The notes beneath the pieces are model-generated. The model had not been told where the DNA came from and did no database searches. It saw only the letters and a program-made list of their open reading frames with translations. A DNA stretch of 40,846 nucleotides from Thiobacillus sp. GTDB taxonomy: Bacteria > Pseudomonadota > Gammaproteobacteria > Burkholderiales > Thiobacillaceae. Below, piece after piece: positions 19,502 to 30,152 of the stretch (positions within the stretch are counted from its first letter, which is position 1; every line of letters begins with the position of its first letter). The stretch spans positions 1-40,846 of the forward strand of contig JANJWF010000187.1 of assembly GCA_024709685.1 (NCBI GenBank), given 5' to 3'. A program made the translations under genes and the position numbers.

Positions 19502-21715
19502 TTATTTGGTGGTGTAGACGAACACGCCGTCCCACCCGGCGGGCGGCGGTGTTTCGCGGAAATGCGCGATGCGCCCGAGGTAGACATCGCATAGGCTGCA
19601 GGGTGCCGCGGCTTTGAGTTCGGTCAGCATCTTCGTGGCCTCGTCCCAGCCCTGCGCCTGATAGTGCGCAAAGGCCGCCTCGAACAGGCGCGCAAACATC
19701 TGCGCCTGCTCCGACAACGCTTCCTTGCGGCCCAGGGGCTGATAGATCGCCACCGGCGTCTCCTTGCCCTTGACCCGCACCACGTCGACCTTCATGAAAG
19801 CGTGCACGGGGTCGGCGTCGACGGTCGGCTGGGTGACGAGGATGCCGACACCGTACTGCTTGGTGATGCCCTCGAGGCGCGAGCCGAGGTTCACCGCGTC
19901 GCCCATCACGGTGTACGCCATGCGGAATTCCGAGCCCATGTTGCCGACGCTCATGCGCCCGGTGTTGACGCCGATGCCGATCTTCACTTCGGGCCAGCCG
20001 CGTGCGGCGAACTCCCGGTTCAGCTGCGGCAGCGCGTCCTGCATGTCGAGCGCGGTGGCGACCGCGCGGGTGGCGTGGTCGGCGAGATCGACCGGTGCGT
20101 TCCAGAACGCCATGATGGCGTCGCCGATGTATTTGTCGATGGTGCCGCGCTGCTGTTGCACGATGCGCGTCATGGTCGACAGGTAGGCATTCAGCACCTC
20201 GGCGAGCTCGGTCGGCGGCAGCTTTTCCGAAAAGTTAGTGAAGCCCCGTATGTCCGAGAACAGCACCGTCATGTCGCGCGACTGCCCTTCCATCGTGTAG
20301 TGCGCCGGATCCTGGCTCATCTCGGCAGCCAGTTCGGGTGGCACGTACTGACCGAACAGCTTGGTGATCTGGCGCTTGCTGCGCGTCTCGGCGAACAAGC
20401 CATAGGCGGTGTTAAGCGCGTAAAGGCCGAACACCGTCATCATCGGCGCCGCCATGGGCACCACGAGGAAGCGCGCCCACGCCGCAGCGTAGGCGGCCAG
20501 CAACAGCCCCAGCAGGGCGAGGGTCGTCACCAGACCGGCGGTCGGGCCGAAGCGTAGCAGCACGACGATGAGCAGCGCACCCAGCAGCAGCACCGCCGCC
20601 AGCCGCGCATCGTTCGCCCACGGCGGGGTGGCGCGGGTGGTGCCGTCCAGCATGCCGGCGATCAGGTGGGCGTGGATCTCCACGCCGGGAAATGTGCTGG
20701 AAAACGGCGTGACGCGGAGGTCAGCCAGCCCCGGCGCGGTCGATCCCACCAGCACGATGCGGTTTTCCAGTTGCGCCAGCGGGGCCTTGCCCGCCAGCAC
20801 CTCGGCCGCCGAAATGTAAGGGAACGGCGAGCCGGCACGGTACGGCACATGCACCGTTCCGTCCGCACTCAGCGGCACACGGATGCCGCCCACGTCGAGC
20901 CACGGCGATACGTAGTGCCGTCCCAGCACAGCCTGCCGTTCGACACCGGCCTGAGCCGGGTCGCCGCCGAAAGCGACCCGCAAGGTGGAAGCCGAGAGGG
21001 CGAGATAGTAGCCAGCGTCAAACGCACTGACCAGGTTCATTCGGCGCGCCGTACCATCGGCATCGGTCCGCATGTTGAAAAATCCGGCACCTTGGGCCGC
21101 GCGCTGGAATTCAGCCAGGTTCGCACCATACCCCACGGCAGGCGTGCCGGGCTGCAGCGGCCTGAAGGCGGAAGCAGGCAGGGACGGCGCCGGCAGCATG
21201 CCGGTGCGGGCGTCGCCATAGCCTTGCGGAATGAAGTAATAGCCCAGCGACACCGGGCGCTCGGCGAGTGCCCGGGCAAAGCGGGCATCGTAATCAAGGC
21301 GCGGTGCCAACCGTTCGAGCGCAACCCGGAAATCCAGGCTGCCCGCGAGATCGCGTTGCGCCAGCCGCCTCAGGCTGTCAAGGCCCGAACTCGTGTCCGG
21401 CTCGGCGAACACCACATCGAACCCGACCGCTGCCACTCCGTAGCGGTCGAACAACTGTTCGACCAGAGTGGTCATGGTGTCGCGGCTCCACGGCCAGCGC
21501 CCCACGCTCTTCAGGCTGGTCTCGTCGATGTCGAGGATGGTCACCCGATCGTCGGCGCCGGCCGGCGCGGTATGCTTCAGCCAGGCGTCATACAGCCACG
21601 CCTCCACACGCTGCATCGGGGCAATCGTAATCACTCCGCCGACGTGCAGCGCGATCAGCAGGACAAACAGCGCAGACAGCCCAGCCTGCGCCAGCCTTGA
21701 TGAAGCGCGCCTCAC
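19502..21715 (-). CDS. CHASE2-domain adenylate/guanylate cyclase (class III)
   Basis: CHASE2 (VTILDIDETSLKSVGRWPWSRD...), 3 TM, cyclase VLFSDIRGFTNFSE, DKYIGDAIMAFWNAP, YTVMGDAVNLGSRLE. GTG start overlapping M48 stop. Confidence 0.92.
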   Translation of the reverse strand: MRRASSRLAQAGLSALFVLLIALHVGGVITIAPMQRVEAWLYDAWLKHTAPAGADDRVTILDIDETSLKSVGRWPWSRDTMTTLVEQLFDRYGVAAVGFDVVFAEPDTSSGLDSLRRLAQRDLAGSLDFRVALERLAPRLDYDARFARALAERPVSLGYYFIPQGYGDARTGMLPAPSLPASAFRPLQPGTPAVGYGANLAEFQRAAQGAGFFNMRTDADGTARRMNLVSAFDAGYYLALSASTLRVAFGGDPAQAGVERQAVLGRHYVSPWLDVGGIRVPLSADGTVHVPYRAGSPFPYISAAEVLAGKAPLAQLENRIVLVGSTAPGLADLRVTPFSSTFPGVEIHAHLIAGMLDGTTRATPPWANDARLAAVLLLGALLIVVLLRFGPTAGLVTTLALLGLLLAAYAAAWARFLVVPMAAPMMTVFGLYALNTAYGLFAETRSKRQITKLFGQYVPPELAAEMSQDPAHYTMEGQSRDMTVLFSDIRGFTNFSEKLPPTELAEVLNAYLSTMTRIVQQQRGTIDKYIGDAIMAFWNAPVDLADHATRAVATALDMQDALPQLNREFAARGWPEVKIGIGVNTGRMSVGNMGSEFRMAYTVMGDAVNLGSRLEGITKQYGVGILVTQPTVDADPVHAFMKVDVVRVKGKETPVAIYQPLGRKEALSEQAQMFARLFEAAFAHYQAQGWDEATKMLTELKAAAPCSLCDVYLGRIAHFRETPPPAGWDGVFVYTTK

Positions 21716-22653
21716 TTGATGCGGTAGAACCGGCTGGCTACATCCTTGCCTCTGACCGAATCGAGACGTCCGTTCACCGCCTCGCCCAGCGCAGCCAGGC
21801 GGTCAGCCGGGTGCGGATGGGTCGTGTAAAGCAGGCTGGTCCGGCTGTCCTTGGCCGGCAAGCCCGCCATGTCCTGCAGCACGGCGGGCAGTCCCCATGG
21901 CTCATAGCCGGAGCGGGCGGCAAGCACGATGCCGACGCGATCGGCTTCGAACTCGGCATTCTTGTCGAGCTTGCGCGCCATGATCTCGGCGCCGTTGCCG
22001 ATCAGGTTCTGCACCACAGGATCGCTGTCCTTCGCCTTCTTGCTGGCGGCCTGCCCCAGTGCACCGATCAGGCTCGACTCCTTGAGCACCTTGAGGTGAT
22101 GCTTCTGGGTGACGTGGGCGATTTCGTGCGCGAGCACGCCGGCGAGTTCAGCCTCGTTGTTGAGGCGCCGGTAGAGCCCCTTGGTCAGGAAAACATAGCC
22201 CCCCGGTGCCGCAAAGGCATTGATGTCTTCGGTATCGAGCACGCCGAAATGCCAGGTAATGTCCTTGCGCCCGCTTTGCAGCGCGACCCAGCTGCCCACC
22301 AGGTTGACGTAGTTCTGCAGCTTGTCGTCACGCACCAGCGGCACGGCACCCAGGAGGTCGCCGGCGATCTGCCTGCCGATGCGCGTTTCCTCCTCCGGCG
22401 AATAGCCGGTCAGCAGTGTAAGGCCGAGCTGACGGGCATCGATTTTCTGCTTGGCCGGCGGCGGGGAAGCGGCGCCTTGCGCCTCCGCTGGCGCCTGATC
22501 CGTCGGCGGCACCGGCGCCGGTTGCGTCGGCTTGTCCTTGTTCAGTTCCTCCTTGACGCGATCTTCGAGCAGCTTGCCGAAGTCGAACCCCCCGGCGGCG
22601 CCGCCGGCGAAGGAGACGAGCGAAACGGCCAATATCATCAGTTTGAGTTTCAT
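21712..22653 (-). CDS. M48 family metalloprotease (secreted)
   Basis: Signal peptide MKLKLMILAVSLVSFAGGAAGG; HEIAHVTQKHH; EFEADRVG. Confidence 0.9.
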   Translation of the reverse strand: MKLKLMILAVSLVSFAGGAAGGFDFGKLLEDRVKEELNKDKPTQPAPVPPTDQAPAEAQGAASPPPAKQKIDARQLGLTLLTGYSPEEETRIGRQIAGDLLGAVPLVRDDKLQNYVNLVGSWVALQSGRKDITWHFGVLDTEDINAFAAPGGYVFLTKGLYRRLNNEAELAGVLAHEIAHVTQKHHLKVLKESSLIGALGQAASKKAKDSDPVVQNLIGNGAEIMARKLDKNAEFEADRVGIVLAARSGYEPWGLPAVLQDMAGLPAKDSRTSLLYTTHPHPADRLAALGEAVNGRLDSVRGKDVASRFYRIK

Positions 22654-23183
22654 CAGTTGCTCTCCCATGTCGAGGCCGGCTGCGCAGCCTGGGGCTTGGG
22701 CAGGTCGGGCACCTTGGCCACAGTCAGACCGGACTGGCCGGCAAAGCTTCTTGCCTGGGCCGCCGTCACGCTCAGGGCTTCCATCCGCGCCAGTTCCTCG
22801 GCGTTGAATTTGGCCTGCTTCAGGTCCTCCTCGTTCAGGCCGCGCAGGCCGGCCACCGCCACCACACGGCCGGGATCGGACCGGGTGGTGGCGGCGCCGA
22901 CGACGTCGCGTGCACCGACACCCGCCACTCCGCCTGCGCCTGCGCGCACCGACAGCAGCCGGATCCAGCCGGTGGATCTGCCGGCCCTCACCTGCAGCCA
23001 GCCGCCCTGCTTGGCAAGGATGTCGACGCTCGCCCCTTTAGCCACGCTTGCCGTCACCTTGGACGTCGAGGCGGGCTGGCTGTAGAGTTTTTCGGCACGC
23101 AATACCGTGCCGGGAGCGGCCCAGGCAGATACCGATGCGGCGCACAGCGCCAGCGCGGCGGCAGGAATAAGAAATGTCTTCAT
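22653..23183 (-). CDS. Secreted SH3-like (bacterial SH3) domain protein, paralog 1
   Basis: Signal peptide MKTFLIPAAALALCAASVSAWA; GTVLRAEKLYSQPASTSKVTASVAKGASVDILAKQGGWLQVRAGRSTGWIRLLSV. Stop overlaps ATG of M48. Confidence 0.82.
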   Translation of the reverse strand: MKTFLIPAAALALCAASVSAWAAPGTVLRAEKLYSQPASTSKVTASVAKGASVDILAKQGGWLQVRAGRSTGWIRLLSVRAGAGGVAGVGARDVVGAATTRSDPGRVVAVAGLRGLNEEDLKQAKFNAEELARMEALSVTAAQARSFAGQSGLTVAKVPDLPKPQAAQPASTWESN

Positions 23184-23375
23184 CGTGTGTCTCTCCGTGT
23201 GAAGCGGAACTGTATGGCCAGCCACCCGCTGGCGCAAGCGCGGCAGATGACGCCTTCGTGCCATCCAGGCTCAAACGCCCTCACGGCACCACCGAGCCGA
23301 GTTGGTCCGCTCGTCATCACGTAGTCGAGTGAGCCAGTCACATCGCTGAAGGATGCAGGTGGACTCGCCAATATC

Positions 23376-23413
23376 CAATATCGCCAGTTTGATTTGCATC
23401 AGTTGCTCTCCCA
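23376..23413 (-). pseudogene. Remnant copy of the 5' end of the M48 protease gene, left by duplication
   Basis: + strand ccaatatcgccagtttgatttgcatcagttgctctccca here versus ccaatatcatcagtttgagttt-catcagttgctctccca at 22628-22666 across the paralog-1/M48 junction. Confidence 0.7.
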
Positions 23414-24244
23414 GGAAGACGACGACTGCGCAGCCTGGGGCTTGGGCAGATCGGGCACCTTGGCCACGGTCAGGCCGGACTCGCCGGCGAAGCTTCTCGC
23501 CTGCGCCGGCGTCACGCTCAGGGCTTCCATCCGCGCCAGTTCATCGGCGTTGAACTTGGCCTGTTTCAGGTCCTCTTCGTTCAGGCCGCGCAGGCCTGCG
23601 ACCGCGACGACGCGTGTCGGGTCCGATCGGGTCGTGGCGGCGCCCACCACATCGCCGATGCCTGCTCCGCCCAGGCCACCGGTACCGGCGCGCACCGACA
23701 GCAGCCGGATCCAGCCCGTGGCACCCCCCGCCTTCACGCGCAGCCAGCCGCCTTGTCTCGCCAAGATGCCGACGCTCGCGCCCTTGGCGACGGTCGCGGT
23801 GACCTTCGAGGTGGAAGCCGGCTCGCTGTAGAGTTGTTCGGTTCGCAGGACCGTACCTGACGCCGCCGTTTCAGGCAGCGATACCGGGGGAGGAACTGGC
23901 GGAGCCGCCGAAGGCGATTCCTGCATCTTCGCTGGCTCGGTGGCATCACCTGGCGCCACCGTGGCGATGGGAGACGTGGGGGTGGCGGTACGAGGTGCCT
24001 CGGCCGCCGGGGAAGATGTGGCGGGGTCGGTCCGGGGTGCCTCGGCGGCCGGCGGAGCCGCAGCGATATCGCTCCGGGGCGCCTCGGCGGCGGGTCCGTT
24101 GGCGGGTGCGCCGACGTCTTCGGTGCGATCGCCGCACGCGCCGAGCACTGTGGCAAGCGACACCATCAGCAAAACGGCTGCTGGTCGCTTGGCATTGGCC
24201 ACACATGGCAGAAGTGCGGCGGCTGGAGTCCTGGATATCTTCAT
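23399..24244 (-). CDS. SH3-like domain lipoprotein, paralog 2 with Pro/Ala-rich linker
   Basis: Lipobox-like VLGAC; three AEAPR repeats; C-terminal ~150 aa near-identical to paralog 1. Confidence 0.82.
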   Translation of the reverse strand: MKISRTPAAALLPCVANAKRPAAVLLMVSLATVLGACGDRTEDVGAPANGPAAEAPRSDIAAAPPAAEAPRTDPATSSPAAEAPRTATPTSPIATVAPGDATEPAKMQESPSAAPPVPPPVSLPETAASGTVLRTEQLYSEPASTSKVTATVAKGASVGILARQGGWLRVKAGGATGWIRLLSVRAGTGGLGGAGIGDVVGAATTRSDPTRVVAVAGLRGLNEEDLKQAKFNADELARMEALSVTPAQARSFAGESGLTVAKVPDLPKPQAAQSSSSWESN

Positions 24245-24354
24245 CGTGTCGTTTCCCCCTTTTTGTGGCGCGATCCGCAGCGATGCAGGCACGGCGATGA
24301 TGTTTTCATGCCATCGACAGCCCTTGCCCTTGCGGATGGCGTTAAGATGCCGCG

Positions 24355-25149
24355 ATGAATTTTCTTGCGGCCTCCATCGAATCGCTCGGCGCCAAGATCG
24401 TCGGCTGGTTTACCGTGGCCTACGGCATGTTCGCATTTCTGGCGCGGGCCGGCCTGCTGCTGCTGGACCCGACGACCTGGAACCGCGCCACGTTCGACGT
24501 GGTGATCAAGCAGGTGTATTTCACCGCGGTGCAGATTCTGCATATCTTTCTTGCCTATGCCGTGGTCATTTCGTGGCTAATCATCAGCATCATCCTGTCC
24601 ACCGCGCGCGACTTCGGTCTCTCCGAATTCGCCAGCGAGATGACGATCCGCACGCTGGTGCTGGAACTACTACCTTTCCTCACCGCGCTATTTATCGCCC
24701 TGCGCTCCGGCAGCGCGATCAACACCGAAGTCGCGCTGATGAAGGTCAACAATGAATTGGATGCGCTGGCGCACTGCAAGGTTCCGCCGATGCAGTTCGA
24801 GTTCCTGCCGCGACTGGTCGGTGGGGTCATCTCGGTCATCACGCTGTCGGCACTGGCCGGCCTGCTTGCCTTGCTGGTGGGGTATCTCGCCATTTACGGC
24901 GTGAACACGGCCGGCTTTGAGCCCTATACCCGGACCATTGCAAAAATTCTCGACTTCCAGATCCTCGCCGGCCTCGTCGTCAAATGCGTGCTGTTCGGGC
25001 TGGCCGTCACCCTAATCCCGGTCACTGCCGGACTGGAGACGCCGAAGAAGCTGTTCATGGTGCCGGTCTCCGTGCTGCGCGGCATGATGCGGGTGTTCCT
25101 TGCAATCGTTGCGATCGAGGTGGTGTCATTAGCGCTCAAATACATCTGA
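24355..25149 (+). CDS. MlaE/YrbE-like permease
   Basis: TM-rich; FLTALFIALRSGSAINTEVALMKVNNELDALAHCKVPPMQFEFLPRLVGGVIS matches the MlaE-type core. Confidence 0.82.
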   Translation: MNFLAASIESLGAKIVGWFTVAYGMFAFLARAGLLLLDPTTWNRATFDVVIKQVYFTAVQILHIFLAYAVVISWLIISIILSTARDFGLSEFASEMTIRTLVLELLPFLTALFIALRSGSAINTEVALMKVNNELDALAHCKVPPMQFEFLPRLVGGVISVITLSALAGLLALLVGYLAIYGVNTAGFEPYTRTIAKILDFQILAGLVVKCVLFGLAVTLIPVTAGLETPKKLFMVPVSVLRGMMRVFLAIVAIEVVSLALKYI

Positions 25150-25187
25150 CCACCTTCTCCGATCGCGACAGCCTTCTCGCCGCTGTC

Positions 25188-25583
25188 GTGGCGTTGTCCG
25201 ACGATGTCGCACGGGTCTCGCCCGACCTGCCGTTGCGCGCCAATCTGTCAGCGCTCGACAACATCGCGCTAATCCCGATCTACCAGGGCCATTTCAACGT
25301 AACCGAATCGAACCGCCAGGCATTGCAGTTGCTGGCGCAGCTGGGGCACGACGACATCGCGTCGTTGCGCGATTCCGACATGACGCCCGCGCAGCGTTTC
25401 ACTACCAAGCTGGCGCGTGGCCTGATCCTGCATCGCCCGCGCCTGGTCATCGACCGCCCCGGTGCCATGCTTTACGATGTGCCCTATCCGCTCTTCATCC
25501 GGCGCTTGGCGGGGCAGGCGGACATGACGGGCACCTGGGAGATTTTCGACTTCAGCTGGAACCAGCCACTTTATTCCGAATGA
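25188..25583 (+). CDS. Short degenerate ABC-ATPase-like (MlaF-like) protein lacking Walker A
   Basis: LRANLSALDNIALIPIYQGHFNVTESNRQALQLLAQLGHDDIASLRDSDMTPAQRFTTKLARGLILHRPRLVIDRP aligns by eye to the Q-loop to Walker-B span of MlaF; start uncertain (frame open upstream to 24984, overlapping the permease). Confidence 0.6.
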   Translation: MALSDDVARVSPDLPLRANLSALDNIALIPIYQGHFNVTESNRQALQLLAQLGHDDIASLRDSDMTPAQRFTTKLARGLILHRPRLVIDRPGAMLYDVPYPLFIRRLAGQADMTGTWEIFDFSWNQPLYSE

Positions 25584-26485
25584 ACAAGATGCATTTCAAG
25601 GTCGGGCTGTTCGCCGCCGCCTCACTGCTCCTGACGGGTGCCTTCCTGGTCTACCTGTTGCATGCGCGCGGCTTCTTCGAGAGGACCTACCACCTGCAGT
25701 TGGCCGCAGCCAGTGCCGATGGCGTGGCGCCTGGCGTGCCGGTCGTGTTTTCCGGGATCCAGATCGGCAGTGTCACCTCGCTGGGGCTCAATGACAGGGG
25801 TGGCATCATCATCCGCGCCGAATTTCTTGAGCGCAATGCCAAATGGCTGAAGGAAAACAGCACCTTCACGCTTGACAAGCCTATCGTCGGCGGCGCCAAG
25901 ATCCGGGTCGAATCTCCTGACCTCGATGCCCCGGCCCTGCCCGACAACTCGACCATGCTGCTGCTTTCCTCCGACATCAGCAAGGAGATTCCGGTGCTGG
26001 TCGAACGGGTCAAGGCGATCCTCGCCAACGTCGAGCACCTCACCCGCAAGGATGGCGAAATCCATGGCACGCTCGCCAACGTACAGACCCTGACCGGACG
26101 GATGACCGGTGAATACGGCATGCTCGAAGGCCTGCTCGGCAGTCCGGAGAAGGCGCGTGCCGTGACCGACTCGCTCGACAAGACCCGCGCACTCATCACC
26201 AAGCTTGACGCCATGACTGCCAAGACCGATCAGTGGCTGTATGCGCAGGACGGTGTGGCGCAACAGGTGCGACTGATGCTGAACGACGCACAAGCCAGCC
26301 TGAAGAAGGCCGATGAACTGATGGCCAATGTGGTGGAGATCTCCGCCGACGTCAAGGAAGGGACGCAGGACGTCGCCGCCCTGCGTGCGGAAATCGACGA
26401 CGCGGTACGCAAGGCCAACGCACTGGTCAACGAGATCAACAAAAAATGGCCGTTCGCGCGCGACCCCGAGGTGAAGCTGCCATGA
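25580..26485 (+). CDS. MCE/MlaD family substrate-binding protein
   Basis: KVGLFAAASLLLTGAFLVYLL TM; ASADGVAPGVPVVFSGIQIGSVTSLGLND MCE domain; C-terminal helical region. Confidence 0.88.
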   Translation: MNKMHFKVGLFAAASLLLTGAFLVYLLHARGFFERTYHLQLAAASADGVAPGVPVVFSGIQIGSVTSLGLNDRGGIIIRAEFLERNAKWLKENSTFTLDKPIVGGAKIRVESPDLDAPALPDNSTMLLLSSDISKEIPVLVERVKAILANVEHLTRKDGEIHGTLANVQTLTGRMTGEYGMLEGLLGSPEKARAVTDSLDKTRALITKLDAMTAKTDQWLYAQDGVAQQVRLMLNDAQASLKKADELMANVVEISADVKEGTQDVAALRAEIDDAVRKANALVNEINKKWPFARDPEVKLP

Positions 26486-27213
26486 AGACCCTGCTCATGC
26501 TCGCCAGCCTGGTCATGCTTACCGCCTGCGGCAGCGGCGGCCCACCGCCGCCCGACTGGAAGAGCGACGCGGCCGACCTCATCGAGCGTTATCAGAAACA
26601 CGCCCTCTTGGGCGAAAACACCCTGGCCGAGCGCTATTTCCAGCAGGCCATTACCGCCACCGGCGGCGCCGGCCGCGTGACCGAAACTGCACGCCTGTGG
26701 CTGGTACGCTGCGCCACCCGTCGCGCCATGCTGATCGACGATGCGTGTGCCGGGTATGCGGATCTGGCCGGGATCGAGCCGAATGCCGCCGAACAGGCCT
26801 ACTACCATTTCCTCACCCTGCGCTGGGAAGCGATCGATGCCGGCCTGCTGCCCAGCCAGCACCGCGATCTGGTGCGTGCACCTGCCGACAAGCGACCCGG
26901 GATCGTCGGACGCATCGACGATCCACTGGCCCGTCTGCTCGACGCCAGCCTGCTGGTGATGCGCCAGGAAGCCAACGCGGCCACCTTGGCGCTGGCTGCA
27001 GAGACCGCTTCCGCCCAAGGCTGGCGGCGACCCCTTTTGACCTACCTGAAACTCCAGGAAAGACAGGCTGAAGCCCGCGGCGACCTCACTGGCCAGGCCC
27101 GACTCGCGCGACGCATCCAACTGGTTGAACAGAGCCTTTTGCCATCCAGCACGGAGACTGTTCGGCCTGACGATACGCCCCCCCAGGGCGGCCAACGGGG
27201 GAATGAGCGGTAG
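26482..27213 (+). CDS. Lipoprotein of unknown function, MCE operon
   Basis: Lipobox LVMLTACGSGG; ATGA overlap with the MlaD-like gene. Confidence 0.75.
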   Translation: MKTLLMLASLVMLTACGSGGPPPPDWKSDAADLIERYQKHALLGENTLAERYFQQAITATGGAGRVTETARLWLVRCATRRAMLIDDACAGYADLAGIEPNAAEQAYYHFLTLRWEAIDAGLLPSQHRDLVRAPADKRPGIVGRIDDPLARLLDASLLVMRQEANAATLALAAETASAQGWRRPLLTYLKLQERQAEARGDLTGQARLARRIQLVEQSLLPSSTETVRPDDTPPQGGQRGNER

Positions 27214-27335
27214 TCGCCGTTTAAACCGGCTGCCGCATTGACAAGCTTTCCACGGGTGTTTACCGTGCTCCCTCGGAGATTTATTTCTCCGTCCAAAATA
27301 AGCTGTAACCCTAATATTGCAAAGGAGGAGTTCCC

Positions 27336-27842
27336 ATGAAATACGCACCCATCGCGCTGGCTGCCCTGGCAGTTCTCGCAACCCCTGTCCATGCAGCGCC
27401 CCTGATGTCCGCCGAATGGACCGCGCAGGCCTGCGACGCCTGGAACAAGGACGCCCTGCTGGCCGGCGGTCTGGCTGACAAATGGATCAAGAACGACAAG
27501 GGCCGCGGCTACAAGATCATTCATCTGTATCGCACCGACTGCGGCGAGGCGACCCAGACCGAGATGAAGATCGCCGCCAAGGACGGCAAGGCAATGTGCG
27601 TATACGGCGGTGCCGTGCAGAACGCCAGCATGGATTACTCGGCAGACTACACCATGCACGCCACCACCGAGCGCTGGAACGAAATGGGCGCCGGCGAGTA
27701 CGGTCCGATGAAGGCGATGATGTTCGGCCGCCTCAAATTCACCGGCCCGAAAATGGAAGCCATGAGCGTGATGGGTCCGTTCGAGGCCTTCCTGCGTCTG
27801 CCGGGCAAGATTGCTGGCGACCAGGACTGCCCAGCCAAGTAA
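27336..27842 (+). CDS. Secreted SCP2 sterol-binding-like protein
   Basis: Signal peptide MKYAPIALAALAVLATPVHA; GRLKFTGPKMEAMSVMGPFEAFLRLPGKI resembles SCP2 C-terminus; RBS aaaggagg upstream. Confidence 0.65.
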   Translation: MKYAPIALAALAVLATPVHAAPLMSAEWTAQACDAWNKDALLAGGLADKWIKNDKGRGYKIIHLYRTDCGEATQTEMKIAAKDGKAMCVYGGAVQNASMDYSADYTMHATTERWNEMGAGEYGPMKAMMFGRLKFTGPKMEAMSVMGPFEAFLRLPGKIAGDQDCPAK

Positions 27843-27854
27843 GCGGGCTACGAC

Positions 27855-27886
27855 AAAAAAAGCCGGGACATTCTCCCGGCTTTTTT
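27855..27886. terminator. Bidirectional rho-independent terminator between convergent genes
   Basis: aaaaaaagccggga-cattc-tcccggcttttttt-type hairpin. Confidence 0.88.
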
Positions 27887-27908
27887 ACGTCAGTGCGCCA
27901 TGCTGCCC

Positions 27909-28406
27909 TTAATGGACGGTACCGGTCTTGACGTCGAGCGGCCGCCCGTTGCGGATTTCCTCCGGCGTGGCGTCGCGGATATCCGTCACGTTCACCAGGC
28001 AGGTCACGCTCTGCCCTGCCAGCGATGGGTTGCCGTCCAGAGTGAGCTTGCCGTTCTCGATTGACGTGACGTAGAACGCCTTGGTCTCGCCCGACTCGTT
28101 CTCGAACAGGACTTCGGCGCCGACGCGGCGAAACTCCGGCGGCACGTTCTCGATGTCGTCGACGAACACGAGACTCTCGTCGCGCAGCCCATACCCATCC
28201 TCGGGCGACAGGGTGATCTCGATCCGATCGCCTATCTTGCGCCCTACCACCGCTGATTCGATCGCCGGCAGAATGCCACTGTTCGCGCCCTGCACGTAGC
28301 CAACCGGAATGTCATGCTGCTCGACGACCATGCCGCGCGAATCGAGGATGGAATAGGTGATGTATACGAGTTTGTTCAGTGTCGCGGTGACCATGCTGTG
28401 TTCCAT
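27909..28406 (-). CDS. FKBP-type peptidyl-prolyl isomerase (SlyD-like)
   Basis: LVYITYSILDSRGMVVEQHDIPVGYVQGANSGILPAIESAVVGRKIGDRIEITLSPEDGYG. Confidence 0.88.
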   Translation of the reverse strand: MEHSMVTATLNKLVYITYSILDSRGMVVEQHDIPVGYVQGANSGILPAIESAVVGRKIGDRIEITLSPEDGYGLRDESLVFVDDIENVPPEFRRVGAEVLFENESGETKAFYVTSIENGKLTLDGNPSLAGQSVTCLVNVTDIRDATPEEIRNGRPLDVKTGTVH

Positions 28407-28499
28407 CTGCGTTGAAATAGACGCTGCCCCGTCGCCGGGTCGGCTTCGGCGCAGCCCGCGTATGATACCTTCGAAGCCTGCCCTACACATCGTTTGCCA

Positions 28500-30141
<1,642 letters not shown>

Positions 30142-30152
<11 letters not shown>

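Noticed and set aside
19664-21700. Plus-strand ORFs of 297 and 344 aa
   Set aside because: Antisense to the CHASE2 cyclase, His/Arg/Gly-rich with no motifs.
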